64,000 bases of DNA, from positions 1 to 64,000 of the forward strand of contig CAJUQQ010000002.1 in the NCBI GenBank assembly GCA_910588175.1, given 5' to 3'. Within the stretch, counting starts at the first letter, position 1. Every line of letters begins with the position of its first letter. Shown one piece after another: positions 1 through 8,198 of the stretch. The stretch comes from an uncultured Oscillibacter sp. GTDB taxonomy: Bacteria; Bacillota; Clostridia; Oscillospirales; Oscillospiraceae. Both the position numbers and the translations under genes were made by a program. Below the pieces are notes generated by a model. That model was not told the origin of the DNA. It saw nothing but the letters and a program-made list of their open reading frames with translations, and did not search any database.

Positions 1-68
1 TGTTGTCGCCGGATATTCGGTCGCTGAACTTTTTATTAAGGAAGCTGGGCGTGAATAGTGGAGACTAA
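1..68 (+). CDS. cheC: CheC C-terminal end (partial, 5' end outside window)
   Basis: Reading from base 3, an open frame runs to a TAA at 66-68 and encodes the last 21 residues of a protein. The tail has the pattern LSPDIRSLNFLLRKLGV, which resembles the C-terminus of CheC-family CheY-P phosphatases (a Pro-Asp, then a helix ending in Leu-Gly-Val). It overlaps the start of cheD by 11 bases, which suggests translational coupling; cheC-cheD adjacency is the usual order in Firmicutes. Only the tail is visible, so the assignment rests on the short match plus context. Confidence 0.6.
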   Translation, partial: LSPDIRSLNFLLRKLGVNSGD

Positions 69-537
69 GATCACAGTTGGAATTGCAGACATGAAAATGG
101 CGCAGGGCAACGGCATGCTGATCACGTACGCACTGGGGTCCTGCATTGGGATTTGTCTGTATGATCAGAAGATCAAGCTGGCCTCACTGATTCACATTAT
201 GCTGCCGCTGAATATGGAGCCGGGACGGAAAAACACCATGAAATACGCCGACACCGGCATTCGGGAGACCTTGAAAATAATGGAGTCCAAGGGGGCCCTG
301 CGGTCCCGGATTACGGCGAAGATCGCCGGAGGGGCCAAAATGTTCGAGGTCAGCGGCGGCTCCCTGGGAAACATTGGCCAGCGCAACATTGAAAGTGTGC
401 GCGCGCATTTGAAACGGGAGGGTATTCAGCTTTTGAAGGAGGACGTGGGCGGGTCCGTGGCCCGGACGCTTCTCTTCGACCCCTCCAACGGCCTGGCCTG
501 TATCCGTTGCTACGGACGGCAGGAAATGATTTTTTAG
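58..537 (+). CDS. cheD: Chemoreceptor glutamine deamidase CheD
   Basis: CheD deamidates glutamines on methyl-accepting chemoreceptors and, in Firmicutes, exchanges between receptors and CheC to tune adaptation. The 159-residue protein has the family length. It keeps the catalytic set at the spacing known for the family: Thr23, Cys29 (in ALGSCIGICLYD) and His46 (in SLIHIMLP). The start is GTG, with AAGGAAG about 13 bases upstream inside the overlapping cheC tail. It is followed after about 50 bases by cheV, so cheC-cheD-cheV form an adaptation operon. No signal peptide or membrane segment is seen. Confidence 0.95.
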   Translation: METKITVGIADMKMAQGNGMLITYALGSCIGICLYDQKIKLASLIHIMLPLNMEPGRKNTMKYADTGIRETLKIMESKGALRSRITAKIAGGAKMFEVSGGSLGNIGQRNIESVRAHLKREGIQLLKEDVGGSVARTLLFDPSNGLACIRCYGRQEMIF

Positions 538-588
538 CGTTCTATTTTTTGCAGCTGGAGGAGACAGCCATTGAAAGGAGTGTTCGGA

Positions 589-1521
589 ATGTTGTTGGAA
601 GAGGACAAGCGGGGGATTTTGCTGGAGTCCGGCACCAATGAGATCGAGGTCATGGAATTCACCATCAATGAGAGCCTGTATGGCATCAATGTGGCGAAGG
701 TCAAGGAGATTCTGGTCTCTCAGCCCGTGAAGCATATGCCCCACGCTCACCCGGCGGTGGAGGGCATCTTTAAGCCGAGAGACAAGGTTATCACCGTGGT
801 GGACCTGCCCAATTATCTTCTGGGCCTCTCCGATGAGAAGCGGGAAAAAGACCTGTTCATCATTACGAATTTTAACAAGATCAACATCGCCTTCCGGGTA
901 CATACGGTGGTGGGCATCAGCCGGATTTCCTGGACCAGCATCCAAAAGCCCGACAAAACCGTGACCGGGGGAAACGAGGGCATCGCCACCGGCATCGCCC
1001 AGTGCGGGGATGATCTGGTGACCATCCTGGACTTTGAGAAGATCGTGGCGGAGATCGCCCCGGAGACGACCATCCAGATGTCCGAAATCGACCAGCTGGG
1101 CGAGCGCCAGCGGAGCGACGCCGTGATTCTGGTAGCGGAGGACTCGGTGCTGCTGAGCAAGATGATTGAGGAGGCGCTCCACAAATCCGGCTATGTCAAC
1201 ACCAGGATGTTCCCCGACGGAAGCAAGCTCTGGGATTACCTGAACAGCCTGCGGGGAGACCCGAAGCTGGACGAAAAATTGTCCCTGGTCATTACGGACA
1301 TTGAGATGCCCCAGATGGACGGCCACCGGCTGACCAAGCTGATCAAGGATGACCGGGAGTTCAAGCACCTGCCCGTGATCATCTTCTCCTCCCTGATTAC
1401 CGAGGAGATGCGCCGCAAGGGCAAGGAACTGGGCGCCGACGAGCAGATGAGCAAGCCGGAGATCGGCCATCTGGTCCGGGTAATTGACCATCTGCTGGAA
1501 GAAACCGGCCGGCAGGAATAA
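589..1521 (+). CDS. cheV: CheV-type coupling protein (CheW domain plus receiver)
   Basis: The protein couples receptors to CheA through an N-terminal CheW-like domain (about residues 15-160). A C-terminal response-regulator receiver domain (about 175-305) adds phosphorylation-dependent adaptation. The receiver has the acidic pocket, a phosphoacceptor Asp237 in VITDIEMP and the conserved C-terminal Lys in SKPE. I chose ATG 589 (310 residues) because AAAGGAG lies 8 bases upstream and family members start shortly before the LESGTNE motif seen here. A TTG at 571, preceded by GGAGGAG, would add six residues and cannot be excluded. It lies between cheD and an EAL-HDOD gene, all co-directional. Confidence 0.93.
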   Translation: MLLEEDKRGILLESGTNEIEVMEFTINESLYGINVAKVKEILVSQPVKHMPHAHPAVEGIFKPRDKVITVVDLPNYLLGLSDEKREKDLFIITNFNKINIAFRVHTVVGISRISWTSIQKPDKTVTGGNEGIATGIAQCGDDLVTILDFEKIVAEIAPETTIQMSEIDQLGERQRSDAVILVAEDSVLLSKMIEEALHKSGYVNTRMFPDGSKLWDYLNSLRGDPKLDEKLSLVITDIEMPQMDGHRLTKLIKDDREFKHLPVIIFSSLITEEMRRKGKELGADEQMSKPEIGHLVRVIDHLLEETGRQE

Positions 1522-1536
1522 TCGCGGAGGGATATC

Positions 1537-2832
1537 ATGAGCAGTAAATACATCGTAAGGCAGCCGATCAAGGATCCCGAGGGGAAGATACTGGGGCATG
1601 AGATCCTGTACCATGGGGAAAATCAGGCGTTTACCGTGGAGAATCCCCAGGCCAAGGAGTTCGCCTCCGCCGACACGATCTACAGCTTCCTCACACAGAA
1701 CAGCACCACGACGCTGCGGGGTTCCCTGAACTTCATGACTTTCACGACGACGCTGCTGATGAAGAAGACTCCCCGGCTCTTTGACAAGTCGGAGCTTGTG
1801 ATCCAGATCAACGACAGCGTCATCATCCACCCGCTGTCCATGCACTTTGTCAACCAGTTTGCCAAGGAGGGCTATAAGGTGGCGGTGAACGAGTTCCAGT
1901 TCGCCCCCCGGTATCTGGCCCTGCTGGACAGCATTGATTACATCAAAGTAAATGTTCAGACCACGCCGGACTCGGCTATGCACAACATCATCGACGTGGC
2001 CCACAGCATGCAGAAAAAATGCATCATCACCAATATTTCCACGGAGGATGAGTACCGTAAAGCCCTGGCGCTGAAATCCGACGGTCTGGAGGGCGCTTAC
2101 GTGGCCGAGCAGATGACCACCCGGGTCCACTCCAGCGCCTATCTCCAGTCCAGCTTTTTCCGCCTGATGGTGGCCATCACCCGGGACGAGCCGGACGTGG
2201 ACGAGATTGAGCAGCTGATCTCCATGGACGCCAGCTTGACCTATAACCTGCTGAAGGTGGCCAACTCCGCCTTTTTCGCCCTGCGGAACCGGGCCACCAC
2301 CGTCCATCAGGCCATCATGACCCTGGGCCTGGGACAGCTGAAGCAGTGGATCTACCTCCTCAGCGCCAGCGTCAGCACCGAGGCCGCCGAGGCGGGAACG
2401 GAGGAATTCCTGAAGCGCTCCTTCATGCGGGCCTCCTTCTGCAAGGAGCTGATGAAGTACGCCAAAAACATGCCGATCTCCCCGGCGGAGGCCTATTTGA
2501 TGGGTATGTTCTCCACGCTGAACCACCTGGTGGACGCGCCTCTGGAGGAAATTCTGGAGGAGCTGCCTGTGGCGGATGTGGTGCGGGATGCCCTTACCAA
2601 GAAGGAAGGCCGCTGCGGCAAGCTCTACGAGCTGCTGCTGAGCTATGAGGCGGCCAACTGGAACGCCATCACTGCCTTGGCGGAGGAGTTGGGAATTCCC
2701 AATCAGATCCTCACCAACGTCTATTTCAACTGCATGGAAAATGTCAATGTGCTTTGGGAGCAGCTGAGCAGCACGGCGGCCGGCCAGGTGCAGGGGGAGG
2801 AAGCGCCCCCCGCCTCTGAGAGTGGCGAGTAA
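1537..2832 (+). CDS. EAL-HDOD signalling protein (YuxH-like, degenerate EAL)
   Basis: This 431-residue cytoplasmic protein combines an N-terminal EAL-like domain (about 1-190) with an HDOD domain (about 195-400). The family includes YuxH of Bacillus and CdgJ of Vibrio, which influence motility. The EAL signature is degraded: the opening strand reads RQPIKDPEGKILGHEILYHG with EIL in place of EAL, and the downstream metal-binding acidic residues are not apparent. It is therefore unlikely to hydrolyse c-di-GMP and may bind a ligand or partner instead. The HDOD part contains the expected LLKVANSAFF and IMTLGLGQLKQWI stretches. The ATG follows CGGAGGG. It closes the cheC-cheD-cheV transcript and is followed by two terminator hairpins. 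Confidence 0.85.
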   Translation: MSSKYIVRQPIKDPEGKILGHEILYHGENQAFTVENPQAKEFASADTIYSFLTQNSTTTLRGSLNFMTFTTTLLMKKTPRLFDKSELVIQINDSVIIHPLSMHFVNQFAKEGYKVAVNEFQFAPRYLALLDSIDYIKVNVQTTPDSAMHNIIDVAHSMQKKCIITNISTEDEYRKALALKSDGLEGAYVAEQMTTRVHSSAYLQSSFFRLMVAITRDEPDVDEIEQLISMDASLTYNLLKVANSAFFALRNRATTVHQAIMTLGLGQLKQWIYLLSASVSTEAAEAGTEEFLKRSFMRASFCKELMKYAKNMPISPAEAYLMGMFSTLNHLVDAPLEEILEELPVADVVRDALTKKEGRCGKLYELLLSYEAANWNAITALAEELGIPNQILTNVYFNCMENVNVLWEQLSSTAAGQVQGEEAPPASESGE

Positions 2833-2858
2833 GGCAGGAAGCTGAAATAGGAAAACTT

Positions 2859-2890
2859 TCAGCCCGGCGACAAGGACTTCGCCGGGCTGA
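2859..2890 (+). terminator. Stem-loop after the EAL-HDOD gene
   Basis: A perfect 12-bp stem pairs 2859-2870 with 2879-2890 around an 8-base loop, 27 bases after the stop codon. No T-run follows, so it may work with the next hairpin or protect the 3' end. Confidence 0.55.
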
Positions 2891-2917
2891 ATCGCTTTGC
2901 GGCACGTTTCCATGAAA

Positions 2918-2943
2918 AAAGAGGCCCCGTTCGGGGCCTCTTT
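2918..2943 (-). terminator. Intrinsic terminator for the ParA-ComFB operon (possibly bidirectional)
   Basis: An 11-bp stem (2918-2928 with 2933-2943) encloses a GTTC loop. Read on the minus strand it is followed by a run of six T, just past the stop of the ComFB-like gene. On the plus strand the T-run is short. Confidence 0.8.
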
Positions 2944-2953
2944 CCAAACCGGA

Positions 2954-3643
2954 TCAATCGTCCGCCCTGGAGTGGTGAGGAGTGAGCATAACCTTCTTGC
3001 AGGCTTGGATCAGCTGGGCGGTGACATCGCTGCTGAACCGGTTTTCGTACACGGTGAGCCGGGGAATCCGCTCGTTTTCGCTGAGGACCACGTACTTGGG
3101 CGGCAGGTGGTTCAGAGCGTAAGCCCGCACGTCCACCCGGCACTGCTCACAGCAGCAGATGCCGAACATCTTCATATATTCGTCCGCCTTTTCATCCACC
3201 AAAAGCTGCATAACGTTGATGTAGGAGGCGGCCTCGCTTCCGGCAGAGCGTTCCTTCTGGACAGGGGGAGGCGTCTCCGCCTGGGGTTGGACGGGTTCCG
3301 CGGCGGGCGCTTCCGGTTGCCGGGCGGGCTCCGGACGGGGAGGGGCTTCCTGCCGGACGGGCGGCTGGGGAGCCGGAGTTTCCGCGCCGGTCAGCTCCGC
3401 TTCCAGGGCGTCCTTGATCTGAGAAGAGACCGCGGCGTCGGCGTTGATGGATGAGATGATGGGCGCCACCTGGGGAGCCGCAGGAGCCGCCGGCGCGGCG
3501 GGCGCTTCCGGCTGGGGAGCGGCGCTCTCCGCTGGGGGAGGCGTTTCCGTCTTGGGCTCTGCGGGAGGTTCGGCCGCCGCGCCCCGATTTTTGCTGAGCA
3601 GATTCATTACGTGAGCGGTCTTGCTGGAATTGTTCGATGCCAT
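2954..3643 (-). CDS. ComFB-domain protein with long Pro/Ala-rich linker
   Basis: The 229-residue protein has a short N-terminal segment (MASNNSSKTAHVMNLLSKNRG), a Pro/Ala/Glu-rich linker of about 110 residues and a C-terminal ComFB domain (about 145-229). The ComFB core is clear: INVMQLLVDEKADEYMKMF, then the Cys cluster in GICCCEQCRVDVRAYALNHLPPKYVV. ComFB-type proteins have been reported to bind cyclic dinucleotides, which would make this a candidate second-messenger receptor; that role is inferred. The ATG is preceded by AAAGGAGA. It lies 36 bases after a ParA-family ATPase on the same strand and shares its transcript. The linker suggests a flexible tether to a localised partner. Confidence 0.8.
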   Translation of the reverse strand: MASNNSSKTAHVMNLLSKNRGAAAEPPAEPKTETPPPAESAAPQPEAPAAPAAPAAPQVAPIISSINADAAVSSQIKDALEAELTGAETPAPQPPVRQEAPPRPEPARQPEAPAAEPVQPQAETPPPVQKERSAGSEAASYINVMQLLVDEKADEYMKMFGICCCEQCRVDVRAYALNHLPPKYVVLSENERIPRLTVYENRFSSDVTAQLIQACKKVMLTPHHSRADD

Positions 3644-3679
3644 AACAACTATCTCCTTTTCATCAGAAAAATCGCACGG

Positions 3680-4465
3680 TTAGAACCGCCATGTCCGGGG
3701 AGCCGGAAAGTCCGGTCCCGCGACGGCGTCCACAATCTTTCGAAGGTCGGCGGAGGCCTTCCCGCTGGGTTGGTAGGTCAGGACGCTCTGCCCGTGGGCG
3801 GGGGCCATGGCCACGCTGACGCTGCGGCGGACCTTGGTGCGGAACACCTGGCTGCCCAGCTGTTCCGCCACAGACTCCGCCAGGTCCAGAATCTCCCGGG
3901 AGAGGGTCAGGCGGCGGTCGTACTTGTTCAGCAGAATGCCCAGGACCTTCAGGTCCGGGTTGAAGGATTTGCGGACCGTCTCAATGGTGTCTTGGATTTG
4001 AGAGACGCCCACCAGGCTGAGCACCTCCGCCTCCATGGGGACGATGAGGCCGGTGGAGGCCACATACGCGTTGATGGTCAGAATGTTCAGCGCCGGCGGC
4101 GTGTCAATGATGATGAAGTCGTAATGAGGCTTGACAACATCCAACTGCTGGGAGAGCATGAACTCCCGCCGGGGAGCGGTAAACTCCACCTCGGCGGTGG
4201 AGAGCATGATGTCCGAGGCGAGGATGTCGCCGTACTCCGTGCGGGAGATGGCCCGCTCGATGGGACAGGAACCGGTGAGCACATCGTAAACCGTTTTACA
4301 CTCCCCAATGTCCAGGCCCAGCGTGAAGCCGAGGTTGCCCTGAGGGTCCAGATCGACGCCCAGGACCCGCGCCCCCCGCTGCTTCAGGCCGCAGACCAGC
4401 GCGGAAACGGTGGTGGTTTTGCCCACGCCGCCCTTTTGGTTCGTGACAGTGATGACCTGTGTCAA
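3680..4465 (-). CDS. ParA/Soj/MinD-family ATPase
   Basis: This 261-residue cytoplasmic ATPase has the deviant Walker A KGGVGKTTT (Lys11 signature, Lys16 catalytic), a switch I region DLDPQGN and Walker B FIIIDTPP. These define the ParA/Soj group that forms nucleoid- or membrane-dependent gradients. No parB is adjacent, so it need not act in chromosome partition. The location between chemotaxis genes and fliD, and pairing with a ComFB-domain protein, fit an orphan ParA positioning a chemotaxis, flagellar or surface complex; this is inference. The start is TTG with AAGGAGG eight bases upstream. It is the first gene of the two-gene minus-strand operon. Confidence 0.85.
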   Translation of the reverse strand: MTQVITVTNQKGGVGKTTTVSALVCGLKQRGARVLGVDLDPQGNLGFTLGLDIGECKTVYDVLTGSCPIERAISRTEYGDILASDIMLSTAEVEFTAPRREFMLSQQLDVVKPHYDFIIIDTPPALNILTINAYVASTGLIVPMEAEVLSLVGVSQIQDTIETVRKSFNPDLKVLGILLNKYDRRLTLSREILDLAESVAEQLGSQVFRTKVRRSVSVAMAPAHGQSVLTYQPSGKASADLRKIVDAVAGPDFPAPRTWRF

Positions 4466-4633
4466 AGGATTTTCCTCCTTACCGTAAAAACTAAACGGGG
4501 ACCTCTTATTTTTATTATACTATATGTCGATAAAAAAACATAGAGGAATATCAAAAAAATTTTTAAGTTCGATGTTCCCGGGGCGGCAGTTTCCAGGGAA
4601 CAGGGTTTTATTTCAGAAAGGGGTTGCATTAGA
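4466..4633. promoter_or_regulatory. AT-rich divergent intergenic region before parA-like and fliD
   Basis: This 168-bp stretch is much more AT-rich than its surroundings. On the minus strand TATAAT is present at 4514-4519, a good -10 for the ParA operon, but no convincing -35 lies 16-18 bases upstream. On the plus strand I found no clear promoter for fliD. The GTCGATAA at 4527 resembles half of a sigma-28 site but lacks a TAAA at the right distance. AAAGGGG upstream of the fliD ATG is its likely ribosome binding site. Confidence 0.45.
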
Positions 4634-7267
4634 ATGGCAGTCAGCGGCGTAAGCAGTTCCAGAAGTATTTACGGGAGAAGAAATGTGATCTCTGGCCTTG
4701 CCAGCGGCATGGACACGGAGAGCATGATCGAAAACGCGGTATCCGCGTACAAAAACAAAATCACGGCGTTAAACAAGAACCGGGTAAAAACGGAGTGGAA
4801 GCAGACCGCTTATCGGAGCATGATCAGCAAGATGTCCTCCTTCCTCTCGAAGTATACCTCTTACCGGTCCGCCAACAACCTGATGTCCAGCAGCTTCTTT
4901 GACCAGGCGGTGAAGACCGTATCCAAGGGAGCCAACAAGGATTTGATTTCCGCCGTTGGCCGGGCCAGCAGCGACATACGCATTGACCGGGTGAAGCAGC
5001 TGGCCACCGCCGCCACGTATAAGCTCAGCGGCACGGCGCTGGACAGCACCACCTCCACCTTTGGGGACGCCCAGATCAGCGCCTCCGCCTCCGGGACGAT
5101 GGACCTGGACAAGAGCATGGAGATCAGCGGCTTCTCCGGGAATATGACCCTGGCTTACGGCGGCAAGAATACCCTCAGCTATCTGAGCATCAATTTCGAC
5201 GAGACTAAGACCTATGACAGCGCCCAAGACCTGGCGGACGAGATCAACCGGCAGCTGGAGACTCAGAGCGTTTCCATCGGCAGCAAAACCTACACCGGCA
5301 AGGAGTTGCTGGACAACATCGTCAAGGCCGAGGTCAGCGGAGACAGCATCCGCTTCACCGACCCCAAGGGGAACAATGTCTATATCTCCTCCGCCAGCGA
5401 CAGCGTCAAGAAGGAGCTGCTGGGCGGACAGGAGCTCAGCAGCAAGGACGGCAAGCAGGTCAAGACCCTGAACGCCTCCGCCGACGTCCTCAAGAAAGAG
5501 GAGATGAGCACCTACGAATACCTGGTGACCCGGGGCGGCAGCATGGAGATTACCCTGGACGGCAAGACCAAGACCATCAAGCTGCCCACTCCGGACGAAA
5601 TCATCAACAAACTGGACACCACGGGCCTCACGGACAAGGAGATTGAGAGCCTGAAGAAGGCGCTGAAGGACGATCCCCGGGCTTTGACGAAGGCCGACCG
5701 GCAGGAGCGCCGGGACAAGGCGTTCATCGCCGCGTTCCAGGATAAGATTGACGCCGCCTTTGGGAAAAACAGCGACGGCACCTCGAAACTCACGGTCAGC
5801 AACGCCAACGCGGACGGAAGCGCCGGAAAAGGCGTTCAATTCCAGTTCGAGACCAAGCAGAACGGCTCCACCTTCTCCGTGTACTCTACGAAGGGTGAGG
5901 TTCTGGGCTTTGGCGAAGGCAAGCAGGTCACCAGCTACCTCAACACCAACAAGACCCTGGGCGAGCTGATGAAGGGCAAGGATTTCTCCGGCTTTGAAAA
6001 GGCCTATGTGCTGGATGACTACGGCAATCCCACCTCCAAGCTGGCGGTGGATTCCAACGGCAAGCAGCTCTATTCCTTTAAAGTCAACGGCAAAGAGGTC
6101 GGCCAGTTCAATGAGGACAGCAAACTGAGCGATGTCTTCAACGCCATGAACAACAACAGCGCCTCCGGAGTGAAGGTGGGCTATTCCAAGCTGACCAACG
6201 AGCTGACCTTCAGCGCCAAGGAAACCGGCGCGAACAGCGGCGTCAGCTTCGACGGCTTCTCCGCCGCCCTGTTTGGAAGCACCGACACCACGGGCCTGAC
6301 CCCGGACAAGGACGGAATCATCACCCTGGCCAACGGCGGCAAGCTGCAGCAGGGACAGGACGCCATCTTCGAGGCTACCGTCAACGGCACCTCCCTGGGA
6401 GAGCTCACCCGCAGCTCCAACGACGTGCAGATGGACGGAATGACCGTCACTTTGAAGGGGACCTTCGGCTATGAGGCGGTCAAGGACGCCGATGGAAACG
6501 TCACCGGATACAACAAGGTGGACACCGAGGCGGTCACCTTTGAAACCAGCTCCGACGCCGATAAGATCGTGGAAGCGGTTAAACAGATGGTGGAAGACTA
6601 CAACGCCATGGCCAAGGAGATCAAGGACGCCTATTCCACCCTCCCCGCCCAGCGGTCCAACGGCGCGTATTACGAGCCCTTGAGTTCCGAGGAGGAAGAG
6701 GGCGAGAGCGAGAGCTTCATTAAGAACTGGAACGAAAAAGCCCAGCAAGGCATCCTCTTCGGCGACCGGGACCTGGCTTCCCTCTACCAGCGCATGACCT
6801 CCGCCATCTCCATGACCGGCGAGCATGGCGACGCCCTCCGGGCCGCGGGCATTACCGTGAGCTATGCCAACGGCCTGAGCACCCTGGAGTTCAACGAGGA
6901 GAAGTTCCGGACCGCCCTGAGCAACGACCCCGACAAGGTCCGGGACGCGTTTACCGCCAGCACCGAGGCCGGCGCCAGCCAGAACGGACTGATGCAGGCG
7001 TTGAAGCAGCCCTTGGACACCTTTGGCAAGACCGAGGGCGGCAAGGGTGTGCTGGTGGAAAAGGCGGGTTCTCCCCTGGCCCCCAGCACCATGTACAACA
7101 ACACCATTCAGCAGGAACTCAACCGGATTGACGAGGAGATTGAGCGGTGGCAGGACAAGATGGAGAGCCAGATTGACCACTACACCAATCAGTTCTCCCG
7201 TCTGGAGCAGCTCATCGCCCAGATGAACTCTCAGAGCTCCTACTTCTCCCAGCTGATGGGCGGCTGA
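4634..7267 (+). CDS. fliD: Flagellar filament cap protein FliD (HAP2)
   Basis: FliD forms the cap at the filament tip that folds exported flagellin. The N-terminal FliD domain (about 15-120) has SGLASGMDTESMIENAV and the following coiled-coil heptads. The C-terminal FliD domain (about 640-877) ends in the helical LNRIDEEIERWQDKMES and LEQLIAQMNSQSSYFSQLMGG. At 877 residues it is far longer than the roughly 500 residues of Bacillus FliD; the extra length is in the central, solvent-exposed domains. The ATG follows AAAGGGG by about 11 bases. The order fliD-fliS-fliT-like is the standard capping and chaperone cluster. Confidence 0.96.
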   Translation: MAVSGVSSSRSIYGRRNVISGLASGMDTESMIENAVSAYKNKITALNKNRVKTEWKQTAYRSMISKMSSFLSKYTSYRSANNLMSSSFFDQAVKTVSKGANKDLISAVGRASSDIRIDRVKQLATAATYKLSGTALDSTTSTFGDAQISASASGTMDLDKSMEISGFSGNMTLAYGGKNTLSYLSINFDETKTYDSAQDLADEINRQLETQSVSIGSKTYTGKELLDNIVKAEVSGDSIRFTDPKGNNVYISSASDSVKKELLGGQELSSKDGKQVKTLNASADVLKKEEMSTYEYLVTRGGSMEITLDGKTKTIKLPTPDEIINKLDTTGLTDKEIESLKKALKDDPRALTKADRQERRDKAFIAAFQDKIDAAFGKNSDGTSKLTVSNANADGSAGKGVQFQFETKQNGSTFSVYSTKGEVLGFGEGKQVTSYLNTNKTLGELMKGKDFSGFEKAYVLDDYGNPTSKLAVDSNGKQLYSFKVNGKEVGQFNEDSKLSDVFNAMNNNSASGVKVGYSKLTNELTFSAKETGANSGVSFDGFSAALFGSTDTTGLTPDKDGIITLANGGKLQQGQDAIFEATVNGTSLGELTRSSNDVQMDGMTVTLKGTFGYEAVKDADGNVTGYNKVDTEAVTFETSSDADKIVEAVKQMVEDYNAMAKEIKDAYSTLPAQRSNGAYYEPLSSEEEEGESESFIKNWNEKAQQGILFGDRDLASLYQRMTSAISMTGEHGDALRAAGITVSYANGLSTLEFNEEKFRTALSNDPDKVRDAFTASTEAGASQNGLMQALKQPLDTFGKTEGGKGVLVEKAGSPLAPSTMYNNTIQQELNRIDEEIERWQDKMESQIDHYTNQFSRLEQLIAQMNSQSSYFSQLMGG

Positions 7268-7295
7268 TCTTTAAAGAGGCGGTGATCCACAGACA

Positions 7296-7673
7296 ATGGA
7301 TATGAAAGGCTTCCAGCAATACAAGGAGCAGAGTGTCAATACCATGACCCAGGGGGAGCTTCTTCTGCTGCTGTATGATGAGCTGTACAAGCGCCTGTCT
7401 CAGGCGGAGCTTATGCTGGATCAGCAGAATTACCCTGTGTATGAGTCCTCCATTGAGCGGTCCGTCGCCATCATCGACTATCTGGACTCCACACTGGACC
7501 GGCAGTATCCCATCAGCGGGAACCTGGCTCAGCTCTATGAGTATTTTACCTATGAATTGGGCCGGGCGAAGATCGGCCGCCGCAAAGAAGTTCTCTCCCA
7601 TGTGAAATCCATGGTGGCGGAGCTGCGGGACGCCTTCCGCCAGGCGCAAAAAAGCGGAGACTCAGGAAAGTAG
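7296..7673 (+). CDS. fliS: Flagellin export chaperone FliS
   Basis: FliS binds flagellin in the cytoplasm, prevents premature polymerisation and delivers it to the export gate. The 125-residue all-helical protein shows the family signature: an N-terminal YKEQSVNTMTQGELLLLLYDELYKRL and a later LYEYFTYELGRAKI helix. It follows fliD by 28 bases and precedes the fliT-like gene by 8, so all three are co-transcribed. Confidence 0.95.
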   Translation: MDMKGFQQYKEQSVNTMTQGELLLLLYDELYKRLSQAELMLDQQNYPVYESSIERSVAIIDYLDSTLDRQYPISGNLAQLYEYFTYELGRAKIGRRKEVLSHVKSMVAELRDAFRQAQKSGDSGK

Positions 7674-7681
7674 GGATCAGG

Positions 7682-8068
7682 ATGGAAGCGTCAGCGCTCT
7701 TAGACGCCCATGTGCAGCTGAAACGAATCTACACCGCGTTGAGCGAGGCTCTGGATCTGACCCGTCAGCTGGCGGACGCCGTGGACCGGGACGACCGGGT
7801 GGCGATACAGCTTTTGGTCTCCATGCGGCAGGAGCCCACCGACAAGCTGGCCGGGGCCCAGCAAGCCCTGGAGCAGCAGAAAAAGTCTCTGCCTCCGGAG
7901 GATGGCCGCCGTCTGGACGGCCTCCTGCGGGGCGCGGAGGCGGCGTCGGAGGAGGAGGCCCCGCTGGCGGGCCAGGTTGGCGCGAACCAGCGGCTTCTGC
8001 GGCAACTTGTGGATATGGACCGGGTGGTCAACCGGAAGCTGGCCAGAGAAAAGACGGTTTACCAATGA
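7682..8068 (+). CDS. FliT-like flagellar chaperone (putative)
   Basis: This 128-residue predicted all-helical, coiled-coil protein directly follows fliS, the position occupied by fliT in many Firmicutes. Sequence identity to FliT is not obvious by eye, so the name rests on synteny, size and helical character. It has no signal peptide or membrane segment. GGATCAGG lies just upstream of the ATG. A large hairpin follows the stop codon. FlgN-like or simply hypothetical protein is an alternative call. Confidence 0.6.
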   Translation: MEASALLDAHVQLKRIYTALSEALDLTRQLADAVDRDDRVAIQLLVSMRQEPTDKLAGAQQALEQQKKSLPPEDGRRLDGLLRGAEAASEEEAPLAGQVGANQRLLRQLVDMDRVVNRKLAREKTVYQ

Positions 8069-8084
8069 ATAAGCGTGCGAAAGC

Positions 8085-8119
8085 CGGGGCTCCGGCTGGT
8101 TGAACCGGCCGGGCTCCCG
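8085..8119 (+). terminator. Long imperfect hairpin between fliT-like and ftsE-like genes
   Basis: A 15-position stem (8085-8099 with 8105-8119) has one C-C mismatch and three G-T pairs, with a TTGAA loop. It lies in the 130-bp gap downstream of the fliT-like gene. Only a weak TCTTT follows, so it may be an attenuator or processing site as much as a terminator. Confidence 0.45.
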
Positions 8120-8198
8120 TCTTTGCGCGCGTATTAGGCGGACATCGGGGAAGCCCCTCCTTAGAGGGCAAGATTTCAGGACGACAGGGGCGGGGAAT

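Noticed and set aside
2346..2648. 100-residue plus-strand frame inside the EAL-HDOD gene
   Set aside because: Wrong frame of a recognised domain, no ribosome binding site.
184..2913. 909-residue open frame antisense to cheD, cheV and the EAL-HDOD gene
   Set aside because: It overlies three clear families, has no homologous motif, and such long antisense frames are a by-product of high GC and codon bias here.
4527..4534. GTCGATAA as a sigma-28 -10 element before fliD
   Set aside because: No TAAA-like -35 element at 15 bases; only half the motif is present.
4769..7180. 803-residue minus-strand frame over fliD
   Set aside because: Low-complexity Gly/Leu/His-rich translation antisense to a recognised protein; no ribosome binding site.
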